Assembly (NCBI RefSeq): GCF_014197245.1
Contig: NZ_JACIFF010000001.1
Span: 434,001 to 498,000, forward strand
DNA: 64,000 nucleotides
Source of the DNA: Neolewinella aquimaris
GTDB taxonomy: Bacteria; Bacteroidota; Bacteroidia; Chitinophagales; Saprospiraceae
Reading direction: 5' to 3'
Shown: positions 6,673 to 15,670 of the stretch, piece by piece
How the letters are laid out: the number at the start of each line of letters is the position of its first letter
How positions within the stretch are numbered: position 1 is the first letter of the stretch
Translations under genes and position numbers: made by a program
Notes under the pieces: generated by a model
Told to the model about the DNA's origin: nothing
Database searches by the model: none
Seen by the model: the letters and a program-made list of their open reading frames with translations, nothing else

Positions 6673-7563
6673 TTAATCGAAGTTTAGGGTTTTCTGCAGG
6701 TCGCCCCAGTCGACCAGAATAATTTGCTGGGCGGCGAGAAAGGCTTTGAGCGCATCTGAGGTAACGTAGTCGTAGTCGTTCTGCCGCCAGGCGGAACCAA
6801 AAGCGGGGTGATCTATCGTCACCGCCCGCATCTCCGCACCGTCGAAGGCGAGGTGGACGATCAATTCGTGGAGTCCGGGTTTCATCTGCGCCAGCAGGTC
6901 GTTGTAGAAGGATGGCCACTGGTGTGCCGGAATGGTCTCATCCATCATGTACACGTCATCGATAATGATATTGGTCGAATCCAGCGCGATTGGGAGAGCG
7001 GAAGGCTGAAAAACCGCCAGACCGTATTCCCGGCCCACCCGCTGAAATATTTCCGTAAACTCGGGCTTGGCGTACAGGCTGCCCATGTGGCTGTCGAGGT
7101 GGGTAAGCTTAATTCCGAAAGCCTGGGCGCGGTCGATCTGGGCCCGCATTTCCGCTTCGACCTCTAGCGGGTCAGCGTGGGCGATAAATTCCCCCACAGA
7201 GGCGTAGAAATAGCCGGTCGTATCCAGGAGGCTGGAAATTTCACTGGACGGCAGTACTCCATCCCACTTGTAGTATTTCCACTCGGCGGTGAAGGTGAGG
7301 TGAATGCCCCAATCCATTTCGGGATGGTTGGCGGCATAGGCGGCGATCTCCGGGAACCACGGACAGGGCACCATGATGCTCGCCGAAGTAATTCCCCGCG
7401 CTTCGAAGGCCGCGATCGAGGCCGTATCGACCGAATGCGCCACGCCGAGGTCGTCGGCATGAATGATGAGCATGCGGGCATCGGCCGGGTGGCCGAGTTG
7501 CTCGGCAATATTTTGCTGAGCGGTAAGGGGAAAACAGAGGAAAAGGAGGGGAAGTATTCTCAT
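6673..7563 (-). CDS. Exported YdjC/ChbG-family carbohydrate deacetylase
   Basis: A 296-residue protein with a cleavable signal peptide (MRILPLLFLCFPLTAQ); the start is ATG 7563 because this puts the signal at the N-terminus. The body matches the YdjC/ChbG deacetylase family: LIIHADDLGVAHSVD with the metal-binding Asp, SIMVPCPWFPEIAAY, DWGIHLTFTAEW with a conserved His, and LTHLDSHMGSLYAKPEF. Known members remove acetyl groups from sugars such as chitobiose. A periplasmic form next to an exported sugar isomerase suggests processing of an acetylated or amino sugar (inference). It sits 29 bp downstream of the isomerase gene and 23 bp upstream of the VOC gene, all on the minus strand. Confidence 0.86.
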   Translation of the reverse strand: MRILPLLFLCFPLTAQQNIAEQLGHPADARMLIIHADDLGVAHSVDTASIAAFEARGITSASIMVPCPWFPEIAAYAANHPEMDWGIHLTFTAEWKYYKWDGVLPSSEISSLLDTTGYFYASVGEFIAHADPLEVEAEMRAQIDRAQAFGIKLTHLDSHMGSLYAKPEFTEIFQRVGREYGLAVFQPSALPIALDSTNIIIDDVYMMDETIPAHQWPSFYNDLLAQMKPGLHELIVHLAFDGAEMRAVTIDHPAFGSAWRQNDYDYVTSDALKAFLAAQQIILVDWGDLQKTLNFD

Positions 7564-7592
7564 AGCGGTAAGCGTAGGGTGGGGGGAGCAGA

Positions 7593-8453
7593 TTAGTATG
7601 CCTCGGCGAGCTGCTGACGTAGCGTTTCCAGGGCTGTTTCGCCCTGTAATGCCAAATCTTTCCAACGTGCCTCGATCATTATTTTGCCGGTGTATCCTTC
7701 GTCCTTGAGGGCAGAGAAGTAGGGAGTGAAATACTGGCCGTTGACTCCGGGGGCGGCCCGATCTTTTCTTTCCGCAATTTCGCAGTAGATGGCGTAGGGC
7801 CCCGTTCCTTTAATGGCGTCGGCGGACTCTCGCTCCATGAGCATATGGTAGATGTCCACGCAAAGCCGAAGATTGGGGTGGTCGACCGCCTTTACCACGG
7901 CGAGGGCTTCGGGTAGGGTAGTGATGAAGTTACACTCGGTGCTGTTGAGGTTTTCGAGGGCAAGCAGGATATCGTACTCGGCGGCCACTTCGGCTACGCG
8001 TTTTGCCATATAGATGAACTGAGCCGTTGCGGTGAGTCGGCTGAATCCATCCGGTACTTCGCGGGAGCCGCCGCTTCCCCAGGTGATCAGGCTTAATCCT
8101 GCCGCGCGCGCCCGTTGGAACACTATCTCCACGTACTCCAGTACGGCGGCTTCGTCGACATCGGGGCCGACTACTTTGAGTTCCCGGGGAATGAAAATGT
8201 TGCAGGCGTATAGGGGGACTTGCAGGGACTTGATTTTGGGAAGGAGGGTAGCAAATTCCTCGTCGCTGACCGTACGCGGGGAGAGAATTTTGGGGGTTGC
8301 TTCCGTCAGCCAGCCAAAGCCCAGGGATCCGATGAGGCTATCGTTCTCCAGGTCGTTTACGATACCTACTTCCGGGATGACTGCTTGGTCAGACTGGGCG
8401 GTTACGGCGGTTGTAGTTATGCAGAGCGTAAAAAGAAGAAGAAGCTTTCTCAT
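7593..8453 (-). CDS. Exported sugar phosphate isomerase/epimerase-like protein
   Basis: A 286-residue TIM-barrel protein with an N-terminal signal (MRKLLLLFTLCITTTAVTAQ). The start is ATG 8453, the codon that opens the signal peptide. Family landmarks: LITWGSGGSREVPDG, EYDILLALENLNSTECNF (Glu metal ligand), HPNLRLCVDIYHMLMERE (Asp and His), and GYTGKIMIEARWKD (C-terminal Glu). It differs from the Tat-exported barrel at 5047 in using a Sec signal and in its sequence, so the two are not recent duplicates. It is the first gene of the minus-strand run isomerase - YdjC deacetylase - VOC. No clear -7 box was found directly upstream. The substrate is unknown. Confidence 0.8.
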   Translation of the reverse strand: MRKLLLLFTLCITTTAVTAQSDQAVIPEVGIVNDLENDSLIGSLGFGWLTEATPKILSPRTVSDEEFATLLPKIKSLQVPLYACNIFIPRELKVVGPDVDEAAVLEYVEIVFQRARAAGLSLITWGSGGSREVPDGFSRLTATAQFIYMAKRVAEVAAEYDILLALENLNSTECNFITTLPEALAVVKAVDHPNLRLCVDIYHMLMERESADAIKGTGPYAIYCEIAERKDRAAPGVNGQYFTPYFSALKDEGYTGKIMIEARWKDLALQGETALETLRQQLAEAY

Positions 8454-8616
8454 GCGGATTAAGGTAGGAATTATTTGTAAGGCGTTCGGTTGGTTCAACG
8501 CAGATTTAGCGCGGATCGACTTCGCAGATTTTCGCAGATTTTACAGTCACGGTGTATGCTTTTTATGAATGGCAATGCACCTGCGGCCCCGCCCGAAATC
8601 CAACTTATGCTTTTAG

Positions 8617-8650
8617 TTGGACAAAAGTCCAATAAAAAGTAGTACCTTTG
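8617..8650 (+). promoter_or_regulatory. Promoter and inverted repeats upstream of the DEAD-box helicase gene
   Basis: TTG (8617-8619), a 23-bp spacer and TACCTTTG (8643-8650) form a Bacteroidota-type promoter. The spacer carries the perfect inverted repeat TTGGAC-AAAA-GTCCAA (8617-8632), and CCAACT/AGTTGG arms lie just upstream, a possible operator. The leader to ATG 8748 is about 90 nt. The rest of 8454-8747 shows three copies of CGCAGATTT and nothing else I can name. Confidence 0.6.
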
Positions 8651-8747
8651 CGGCTTCTTAGATCACACGGGTGGTTGAAGACCTACGCCGGGTGCTTTCG
8701 CAGCGCAATTTGTAGTAGGCCATTTCGCCCGTTAAATTACCGGTGAA

Positions 8748-10490
8748 ATGGAAAATTTCAATGAAACGACGTTGCGCGACGACGTCAAACAGGCCGTGGC
8801 ACACCTCGGCTTTACCACTCCCACTCCCGTTCAGGCTAAAACGATTCCCGCCATCCTGGGTTCCGACCGCGACCTGATCGCCCTTGCCCGCACGGGTACG
8901 GGTAAGACGGCCGGCTTCGGTCTGCCCGTTGTCGATGGCATCGATCCCGAACTCGACGCCGTGCAGGCGTTGATCCTGTGCCCGACCCGCGAGCTGTGCC
9001 TGCAGATCTCCAAGGACCTGACCGAATTCGCCCGCTTTCGCAAGGGAGTAAACGTGGTAGCGGTTTACGGTGGAGCCAGTGCCGGCGACCAAATCCGCGC
9101 GATCCGCAGCGGTGCAAATATCGTAGTGGGTACCCCCGGCCGTACGCTCGACCTCATCAACCGCAAGAAGCTGGTCGTCGATCAGCTCAAGCGCGTGGTG
9201 CTCGACGAGGCCGACGAGATGCTCAATATGGGCTTCCAGGAAGAACTCAACGGCATCCTCGACGCAACTCCGAAGGAAAAGCAGACCCTGCTCTTCTCTG
9301 CCACCATGCCGAAAGAAGCGCGTAAGATCAGCACCGACTACATGAACGACCCGCAGGAGATCAGCATCGATCACACCGACGCGGGTAATTCCAACATCAC
9401 CCACCTGTACTATAAGGTGAAGGGATCCGATCGCTTCAGCTTGCTCAAGCTGCTGGTGGAGCTGAACGACGACATGTACGCCGTCATTTTCTGCCGCACC
9501 CGCCGCGAGGTGGACGGGGTGGCCGAAGACCTCCGGTTTGCCGGTCACGCCGCCGACGCCCTGCACGGTGATATGAGCCAGGCGCAGCGCGACGACGTGA
9601 TGAAACGCTTCCGGAAGGGACGCATCAAGCTTTTGGTGGCAACCGACGTCGCCGCCCGCGGTCTTGACGTATCGGACCTGACCCACGTCATCAACTACAA
9701 TTTGCCCGACGCACCCGAAGTTTACGTGCACCGCAGCGGTCGTACGGGACGCGCCGGTAAGGAGGGCATTGCCGTATCGATCGTCACCGGTCGTGAGCTG
9801 CGCAAGATCCGCGACATCGAGCGCTACGGTAAACTGGAATTCAGTGAGGCGCCCATCCCCAGTCAGGACGAGGTGTACCGCCGTCGCGCCATGAGCTTCG
9901 TCGAAACCTTTACCTCCGCCGAGCTGACCGATAACAAACTCCTCAGCCTCCTGCCCGAAATGAGCGAGGCCCTGGAAGGGATCGATCGGGAAGAACTGAT
10001 CCGGAAAATCGTGGCCTTCGGCCTGGCCGACTTTAGCAAGCAGATCGGCAGCGTTCGCGCCGTTGAGGCACCACGGGAAGACAAACGCGACAAGAAGGAG
10101 CGGCGGGAGCGCAGGTCCAATGTAAGCTACACCAGGCTGTGTATGGCGGCGGGCCGTCGGCAGGGCTATACGGTTCCTCAGGTGATCGGCATGCTCAACA
10201 AAAACGTACCGGGACGCCAGATCGACCTCGGCAAGATCGACCTCCAGAACAACCTCACCTTCATCGATGTAGACGAGAAGGAAGCAACCCGGGTAGTGGC
10301 AGCCTTCGACGGAGTTCGCGACAAGGGCCAGGAACTAAACCTCCGCATCTACGACGGCACGGCCGGACCCGGCGACAACGACGACTCCCGCGAAAAGCGT
10401 CCGCGCAACAAGTACAAGACCTTCTCCGGCGGCAATCCGGGCTCGTTCGGTAAGGCGAAGAAGAAGCATCGGAAGGGGCAGGGGAAGTAG
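8748..10490 (+). CDS. DEAD-box RNA helicase with C-terminal DbpA-type RNA-binding domain
   Basis: A 580-residue ATP-dependent RNA helicase. Motifs in order: Q motif (FTTPTPVQAKTIP), Walker A ARTGTGKT, PTREL, TPGR, Walker B DEAD in VLDEADEML, SAT, then in the second RecA domain VIFCRTRREVD, LLVATDVAARGLD and HRSGRTGRAG. After a linker with basic stretches (DKRDKKERRERRS) comes a DbpA-like RNA-binding domain (about 465-540: VSYTRLCMAAGRRQGYT, IDLQNNLTFIDVD) and a lysine-rich tail. This layout matches CshA/DeaD-like proteins in cold adaptation, ribosome assembly or RNA decay. The roughly 90-nt leader is long for this region and could carry post-transcriptional control, as in cold-shock genes (inference). 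Confidence 0.95.
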   Translation: MENFNETTLRDDVKQAVAHLGFTTPTPVQAKTIPAILGSDRDLIALARTGTGKTAGFGLPVVDGIDPELDAVQALILCPTRELCLQISKDLTEFARFRKGVNVVAVYGGASAGDQIRAIRSGANIVVGTPGRTLDLINRKKLVVDQLKRVVLDEADEMLNMGFQEELNGILDATPKEKQTLLFSATMPKEARKISTDYMNDPQEISIDHTDAGNSNITHLYYKVKGSDRFSLLKLLVELNDDMYAVIFCRTRREVDGVAEDLRFAGHAADALHGDMSQAQRDDVMKRFRKGRIKLLVATDVAARGLDVSDLTHVINYNLPDAPEVYVHRSGRTGRAGKEGIAVSIVTGRELRKIRDIERYGKLEFSEAPIPSQDEVYRRRAMSFVETFTSAELTDNKLLSLLPEMSEALEGIDREELIRKIVAFGLADFSKQIGSVRAVEAPREDKRDKKERRERRSNVSYTRLCMAAGRRQGYTVPQVIGMLNKNVPGRQIDLGKIDLQNNLTFIDVDEKEATRVVAAFDGVRDKGQELNLRIYDGTAGPGDNDDSREKRPRNKYKTFSGGNPGSFGKAKKKHRKGQGK

Positions 10491-10617
10491 GGGGGTAGTA
10501 CGGTAGTTGGTTAGTCGTTTAGTACGGTAGTACGGTAATGCACTGCGGTTGCCAATCACTCACGGAAAACTACCGTACTTACATACTACCGTACTACCGT
10601 ACTTACAGACTACCGTA
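10491..10617. repeat. Cluster of TACGGTAGT repeats in both orientations
   Basis: The space between two convergent genes is made almost wholly of short repeats: TAGTACGGTAG in the first half and its complement CTACCGTACTA in the second, several copies each. The region could fold into a large hairpin on either strand and may act as a bidirectional terminator. Confidence 0.75.
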
Positions 10618-11319
10618 CTACAAGTCTTCCATTCTCAAGTCATGACCAAGCTTCACTGCTAGACGGGTGAGGAGCTTAAGCCAGAGGACGGCGGTGATGT
10701 AGCAGTCGCCCAGGGCAGTGTGCCGGTCGGAGAGAGGGATGCGGTAGCGGCGGGCGAGGGCGTCGAGGGAGTAGTCGTTCTCGGGGGTCCAGTAGCCGGC
10801 GGGGCGGAGTCGCTTAGCGAGGTTGCTGGTGTCGATGACGCGGTTGACGAGGGGGCCGGCGCCGTTGCGTTGTAGGCTTCGGTTGATCATCTCTACGTCG
10901 AAGCCGATGTGGTGGCCCACGATGACGGCGTCTCCCACATATTCAAGCAGGTCAGCCAGTAGTTTTGGCTCCTTTACGTAGGTGTAGCGGTGGGAATTTG
11001 GGATGATGCCGTGGATGGAAACGGCGGGTTTGCCATCGTGTCCCGGTGGGGTATGAAGGTATGCTTCGAACTTTTCCCGGAGGCTGATGCTGTTGCCGTG
11101 CACCCGCAGACCACCCAGGCAGAGCATGCGATCCTGACGAATATCGAGGCCGGTGGTTTCCGCGTCGAGTACGACGATGGGCAATTCACTCACCAGGCGC
11201 GAAGGGGCGGGAGGCGTGGCGTTGCGCTGGCGGTACGTTCGGTACCAGTCGGGCCAGTCGTCGTTGCCTGCACCGGTGAATCTCGCGCGGAGTTTATTTA
11301 ACCATTCTTTCCCCTCCAT
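10618..11319 (-). CDS. DnaQ-like 3'-5' exonuclease
   Basis: A 233-residue DEDDh exonuclease related to the DNA polymerase III epsilon subunit. Exo I is VVLDAETTGLD with the catalytic Asp and Glu, Exo II is VGHHIGFDVEMI with the Asp, and Exo III is DRHTALGDCYIT with the His and Asp. The N-terminal ~45 residues are basic and aromatic (WPDWYRTYRQRN) and unlike PolC/DnaQ. Its start overlaps the stop of the upstream cNMP/CBS/DUF294 gene by one base, so the two are translationally coupled. This pairing recurs in other bacteria, often beside solute symporters, but none lies here. A role in nucleotide or signalling metabolism rather than replication proofreading is inferred from that context. Confidence 0.88.
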   Translation of the reverse strand: MEGKEWLNKLRARFTGAGNDDWPDWYRTYRQRNATPPAPSRLVSELPIVVLDAETTGLDIRQDRMLCLGGLRVHGNSISLREKFEAYLHTPPGHDGKPAVSIHGIIPNSHRYTYVKEPKLLADLLEYVGDAVIVGHHIGFDVEMINRSLQRNGAGPLVNRVIDTSNLAKRLRPAGYWTPENDYSLDALARRYRIPLSDRHTALGDCYITAVLWLKLLTRLAVKLGHDLRMEDL

Positions 11320-13259
11320 CAGCGCAGGAAATTGAGCTGGAAACGAAGCTCCAGTAGTTGTTGAATTTCCCGGACCGGATTGAAGCTGTTGCGCAGCAGC
11401 AACCGCTGTACCTGGGTCAGTTCCTCGGGTTTGATGAACCGGCCGCTGTCTCCACGTTTTAGACCGATCTCGGCGCGCAGACGAATCAGTACCTCGTAAG
11501 CTTCGGCGGCTTCCCGGTAGAGGGCGGCGTTCTGGGGTTCTATTTCGGCGAGGGCTTCGTAGCGGCGGAAGGTGTTGTTGATGTTGCCTTTGCGGGCTTG
11601 GAGGATCAGGACGCGGGCGGCATCCGTTAGCGGCCGCATAGCGCGGGCTTTAAGATCAAACTGATCCTTGTGTTCGCCGGATCGCTCGACGACAAAGTTG
11701 CGGAAGAAGGTCAGGGGACTAGGATTTTGTAGTGCGGCCTGGGCCAGGGAAGCCTGGAAGCGGGTCGACTGTCCGGCCATTTCGTTAAAGATGTGGGTGG
11801 TAAGTTTATCGGGTAGGCTGCCGTCGCCCCACACGCCCCGGTAATCAAAAAAGATCGACGTGTTGAGCATGTTTTCGGCGGTGTTCTCGTGCATCCAGTG
11901 GCTGAATTGCTCCTTCCACTTGCTGACGCTCAGGCACCATTTGGGGTTACTGGCCATCATGTCGCCGTCGCAGTACTGGTAGCCGGCTTCGTTCAGGAAT
12001 TCGGTGACAAAATCGGCAAGCTTCAGGAAATAATCCTTGACGGCATTGTACTTCTCCTCCGGCACGTTTTCGAAAATAAGGGCGTTGTCCTGGTCGGTGC
12101 GGAGCAGCTGTTCCCCCCTTCCCTGGCTACCCAGGGCCAACCAGTCGAACAGGGCAGGTGGATTACCGTGCCCGTCGGCCTGCATCCGGGCTAGTCCCAA
12201 CTTCATGCACTTGCGGATGATCTCGTCGTTGATTTGGGTCATCACCGCGGTGATGTGGGAGATCGCCACCTGTTTTTCGAGGTAGCCGGCCAGAATTGCT
12301 TCGGCGCGGTCGCGGAGCTCCTTGAGGTAGCGGGACGACTGGGCGCGGCTGATCTCCTGAATCAGGACGGCCGGACTGTTGCCCTGAGCGAGCAGCAGGT
12401 CATGCTCACTTACTACCCCGGTGACGGGCGATTTATCCGTGCCATCCTCGGTAAGCACCAGGTGATGGTATCCCGAGCGGAGCATCCTGATTTGAATGTC
12501 CGCGATCGAGGCCTTCGACCCGATGCAGAGGACGGGGCTCGACATAATGATCGACACCGGTGCCTGGCGGCTCACGACTGCCGTTGCGACACTGCGGCGG
12601 AGATCGCGGTCCGTGACGATGCCTACCGGTCGTTGGTCCTCATCGACTGCGACGATCGAGCCGACGCCGTTCTCCGTCATCTTTTTGGCGGCATTGATGA
12701 TGGTTTCGGTGGCGGCACAGACGACGGGTTCGCGGGATTGTTGTACGGATTGAAGGGATTGCAGATCGGGGCCGCTGGCTATCCTAGATGTATCCGTAGG
12801 GATGGGGGAGGTGGAGGCCCGGTATTCGACCGCATAGCGACTGCTGCCCGCCATGCTGGTCATCAGGTATTCGAGAACCCGGGGATAATTGGTGATGAGC
12901 TCCCGAAAGCCTTCGCTGTTGACGGCGTACAGCAGGCTTTCCTCGGCGGCGCGGGCCAGAAAAACGTAATTGTCCTCGGCGAGGAGCGGGCGGATACCGA
13001 AGATCTCTCCCTCCCCACACCGTTCAATGAGCAGCTCATTGCCGTCCTTGTCCTCACTGTAAAGCTCTATCGTGCCCTCCTTTACGACAAAAAACCGGTC
13101 GCGCGGGGGCTCACCCGGACGGAAGACGATGGTGCCCGGGGGTTGGTAGCGAACTTCTACCCGTGCGGCTACCCGCAGCAGTGCCTCCTGGTCGAGGTAA
13201 TTGAAGGGCGCGATCTCCTTCAGGAAATCGAATACGCGGTAAGTGACCTGGTTGGGCAT
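11319..13259 (-). CDS. cNMP-binding / CBS pair / DUF294 nucleotidyltransferase-like protein
   Basis: A 646-residue multidomain regulator. Start taken at ATG 13259 (MPNQVTYRVF); an in-frame TTG lies nine bases upstream. Domains in order: cyclic-nucleotide-binding fold (about 10-130; PPGTIVFRPGEPPRD, VVKEGTIELY, GEIFGIRPLL), CBS pair (about 170-290; MTENGVGSIVAVDED, VGIVTDRDLRR, PVTGVVSEHDLL), a DUF294 nucleotidyltransferase-like domain (about 330-470; WLALGSQGRGEQLLRTDQDN) and a DUF294 C-terminal helical domain. The GSxxR-E-x-D-x-D pattern resembles GlnD-type nucleotidyltransferases, so a target may be uridylylated or adenylylated in response to ligand binding (inference). It is coupled to the exonuclease downstream. 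Confidence 0.9.
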   Translation of the reverse strand: MPNQVTYRVFDFLKEIAPFNYLDQEALLRVAARVEVRYQPPGTIVFRPGEPPRDRFFVVKEGTIELYSEDKDGNELLIERCGEGEIFGIRPLLAEDNYVFLARAAEESLLYAVNSEGFRELITNYPRVLEYLMTSMAGSSRYAVEYRASTSPIPTDTSRIASGPDLQSLQSVQQSREPVVCAATETIINAAKKMTENGVGSIVAVDEDQRPVGIVTDRDLRRSVATAVVSRQAPVSIIMSSPVLCIGSKASIADIQIRMLRSGYHHLVLTEDGTDKSPVTGVVSEHDLLLAQGNSPAVLIQEISRAQSSRYLKELRDRAEAILAGYLEKQVAISHITAVMTQINDEIIRKCMKLGLARMQADGHGNPPALFDWLALGSQGRGEQLLRTDQDNALIFENVPEEKYNAVKDYFLKLADFVTEFLNEAGYQYCDGDMMASNPKWCLSVSKWKEQFSHWMHENTAENMLNTSIFFDYRGVWGDGSLPDKLTTHIFNEMAGQSTRFQASLAQAALQNPSPLTFFRNFVVERSGEHKDQFDLKARAMRPLTDAARVLILQARKGNINNTFRRYEALAEIEPQNAALYREAAEAYEVLIRLRAEIGLKRGDSGRFIKPEELTQVQRLLLRNSFNPVREIQQLLELRFQLNFLR

Positions 13260-13289
13260 GGCCGTCAATATAGCACGTTCTCCCTTTTT

Positions 13290-14525
13290 TTACTCGTACC
13301 GCAGCGACTCGATGGGGTCCAGCGCCGCCGCCCGCATGGCCGGATAAAGCCCCGAGAGCAGACCGACCACCGTACAGACGATCAGGGCCAAGCCGATCCA
13401 CATCCAGGGCACGATGAACTCACCGCCCGTGAACAACACCACCGCGTTGCCCGCCGCTACTCCAAGAGCAATGCCGAGCAGTCCGCCGATCTGACAGATC
13501 ACGACAGCCTCGATCAGGAACTGCAGCAGCACGTTGCGCCTGGTCGCACCTAGTGCCTTCCTCACTCCGATTTCCCGGGTTCGCTCGGTGACCGAAACGA
13601 GCATGATGTTCATCAGTCCGATGGCGGCACCGAGTAGGGTCATCAACCCGATGCTGACCGCCGCCAGCCGTAGTGTGACGGTATTTTCCTTGATGATGCT
13701 GACCAAATCGGAGCTGTTCTCTACCTCGAAGTCGTTTTCCTGTCCGGCGCGTAGTCCACGTACCCGTCGCATGGTAAGGGTGGCTTCGGCCATGGCCGCG
13801 TCGATGCCGTTGGGGTCACGGACGGCCACGAGGATGTCGTAATTGGTACGGTTTGACCCGTAAAATCGCTTGGCGGATTGCAGGGGCACGAGCACACGTT
13901 TATCGTTGCTGGTCATGCTGGCTCCCTTGCTCTTTAGGGTGCCGACTACCGTATACCGGATGCCACCGGCGGTGATTTCCTTGCCGATGGCAAACTGTGC
14001 CTTGCCGCTGAATAACTCGTCTACGAGGTCATAGCCCAGAATAGCAATATTGCCGCCTTCCCGCACTTCCCGTTGGGTGAAATTACGCCCCGCATCGATC
14101 TCGAAGCCCTTGCTGTTGAGGTAGTTGGAGGTCATGCCGTAGAGGGAGACATTAGGATTCGTTTCCCGGTCCTCGTAGGTGACCGCCGTAGCACCACGGG
14201 CAAAGAAGCTGATGCTGACGTCGGCGGGGTAATCGTAGCCTTCGGCAAAATCCATCGCCTGGGCGTAAGTGAATGGCTCGGAGCGTTTCCCCCGGTCACG
14301 GCCGCCCGAGGAACGGACGGTTTCGCGGGAGCGGTTGATTTCGAAGGTATTAGCACCGAGGCTGGACAGATTGGACGAAAGGGAGTAGATCGCCGCGTCG
14401 ATGGCGGTCAGGATGCCGACCAGCGCCATGATGCCTACGGCAATGATCAGTGTGGTGAGTAAAGCCCGCAGCCAGTTGGCGTTGACACTGCGTAGCGCCA
14501 CCCGGATGTTTTCCATCGTATCCAT
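13290..14525 (-). CDS. MacB/FtsX-type ABC transporter permease
   Basis: A 411-residue membrane protein. Starts at ATG 14525 (MDTMENIRVALRS); ATG 14516 is equally possible. An N-terminal membrane helix (LLTTLIIAVGIMALVGILTAI) is followed by a MacB periplasmic core domain (about 45-270), then three more helices of an FtsX domain containing RTREIGVRKALGATR, a family signature. Such permeases work with a separate ATPase in lipoprotein or macrolide export or envelope signalling, yet no matching MacB/LolD-type ATPase lies next to it. The end DPIESLRYE is the usual family terminus. A -7 box sits immediately upstream, implying a nearly leaderless mRNA. Confidence 0.92.
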   Translation of the reverse strand: MDTMENIRVALRSVNANWLRALLTTLIIAVGIMALVGILTAIDAAIYSLSSNLSSLGANTFEINRSRETVRSSGGRDRGKRSEPFTYAQAMDFAEGYDYPADVSISFFARGATAVTYEDRETNPNVSLYGMTSNYLNSKGFEIDAGRNFTQREVREGGNIAILGYDLVDELFSGKAQFAIGKEITAGGIRYTVVGTLKSKGASMTSNDKRVLVPLQSAKRFYGSNRTNYDILVAVRDPNGIDAAMAEATLTMRRVRGLRAGQENDFEVENSSDLVSIIKENTVTLRLAAVSIGLMTLLGAAIGLMNIMLVSVTERTREIGVRKALGATRRNVLLQFLIEAVVICQIGGLLGIALGVAAGNAVVLFTGGEFIVPWMWIGLALIVCTVVGLLSGLYPAMRAAALDPIESLRYE

Positions 14526-14531
14526 AGTGCC

Positions 14532-14539
14532 CAAATGTA
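14532..14539 (-). promoter_or_regulatory. -7 box of the ABC permease gene
   Basis: TACATTTG on the minus strand ends 6 bp before ATG 14525. The transcript would begin at or next to the start codon, a leaderless arrangement. Confidence 0.5.
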
Positions 14540-14620
14540 GGGGATCGCCGGGGGAGGGACGCTGATTTTCGACGAACGAAAGCAGACCGGCCACCAAGGT
14601 CCCATTCAACTAAGGCGCCG

Positions 14621-14628
14621 TAGTTTTG
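14621..14628 (+). promoter_or_regulatory. -7 box upstream of lipA
   Basis: TAGTTTTG fits TAnnTTTG and lies 84 bp before the lipA start. It is the only good match in the divergent interval on this strand. Confidence 0.45.
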
Positions 14629-14712
14629 TAATTGTACATATTTATTCAGGGACGAGTCAGTGGCGCCTAAACCCGCCATGCATGATTCGATCCGTAGCCC
14701 CGACCTTGCCGT

Positions 14713-15585
14713 ATGATCGATCTTCCCGTAGCCCCCTCCCGTGCCGAACGCCAACGTAAACCCGACTGGCTGCGGGTAAAACTGCCCATTGGTCCGGACT
14801 ACAAGCGCGTCCGCAAACTGGTCGACGAATACCAGCTCAACACCATCTGCCAGAGCGGAAACTGCCCCAACATGGGTGAGTGCTGGGGAGCCGGAACGGC
14901 TACCTTTATGATCCTGGGCAACGTATGCACACGTTCGTGCAGCTTCTGTGCGGTAAAGACCGGACGGCCCACCGAATACGACGAAGACGAGCCCCGCCGC
15001 GTCGCCGAAGCCATCGATCTGATGCAGGTTAAGCACGCCGTGCTGACGTCCGTCAATCGCGACGAACTAAAGGACCGGGGTGCCGAGATCTGGTACCAGA
15101 CCGTTAGGCAAATCAAAGCGCGTACGCCCCAGACCACCATCGAAACGCTGATTCCCGACGTCCGCGGCAACTGGGATGCGCTGTACCGCATGATCGACGG
15201 CGGGCAGGAGGTGGTAAGCCACAACATGGAAACCGTGGAGGAGCTCTACCGTAAGGTGCGCCCCCAGGGCCGCTATAAGCGTAGCTTGGAGGAGCTGAAG
15301 CGAATTAAGGAAGCCGGCAAACGGACGAAGACGGGCTTCATGGTCGGACTCGGCGAGACCGAAGATCAGGTAGAACGCATTCTTGACGATCTGCGCGCAG
15401 TTGGGGTCGACGTGGTTACCATCGGTCAGTACCTGCAGCCGACCGCCATGCACCTGGCCGTCGACAGCTTCGTTACTCCCGACACCTTTGCCCACTATAA
15501 GGCACTCGGGATGGAAAAAGGCTTCGACTTCGTAGAGAGCGGTCCGTTGGTGCGCAGCAGCTACCATGCGGAGCGGCATTTATAA
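14713..15585 (+). CDS. lipA: Lipoyl synthase
   Basis: A 290-residue radical SAM enzyme that inserts two sulfur atoms into protein-bound octanoate to make lipoate for 2-oxoacid dehydrogenases and glycine cleavage. The auxiliary cluster motif [13 protein letters not shown], the radical SAM motif [10 protein letters not shown] and the C-terminal [12 protein letters not shown] (with the cluster-binding Ser) are all present. Other landmarks are [33 protein letters not shown] and [11 protein letters not shown]. Length is normal for the family. It is divergent from the MacB-like permease, and its own -7 box lies about 85 bp upstream. No lipB lies nearby. Confidence 0.97.
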   Translation: MIDLPVAPSRAERQRKPDWLRVKLPIGPDYKRVRKLVDEYQLNTICQSGNCPNMGECWGAGTATFMILGNVCTRSCSFCAVKTGRPTEYDEDEPRRVAEAIDLMQVKHAVLTSVNRDELKDRGAEIWYQTVRQIKARTPQTTIETLIPDVRGNWDALYRMIDGGQEVVSHNMETVEELYRKVRPQGRYKRSLEELKRIKEAGKRTKTGFMVGLGETEDQVERILDDLRAVGVDVVTIGQYLQPTAMHLAVDSFVTPDTFAHYKALGMEKGFDFVESGPLVRSSYHAERHL

Positions 15586-15589
15586 TTTA

Positions 15590-15630
15590 GGCGGACGAGC
15601 GCACTCGTCGGCCGACTAACAGTCGTCCGC
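15590..15630. repeat. Inverted repeat after lipA, related to a second copy in the next gene
   Basis: GCGGACGA (15591-15598) and TCGTCCGC (15623-15630) form arms around a GTCGGCCGAC palindrome (15607-15616). GGCGGACGAGC and GTCGGCCGAC recur in the same order at 15701-15732. It may act as the lipA terminator, though there is no T-run. Confidence 0.6.
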
Positions 15631-15670
15631 CGAGTCGCGCTTCAGATTTACCTATACTACAGGGCCAAAC

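Noticed and set aside
10491-10617. Insertion-sequence ends
   Set aside because: No transposase frame or target duplication; the motif is repeated many times rather than once at each end.
12234-13553. Long open frame opposite the cNMP/CBS gene
   Set aside because: It is antisense to a well-supported gene; GC-rich third positions produce such frames throughout this window.
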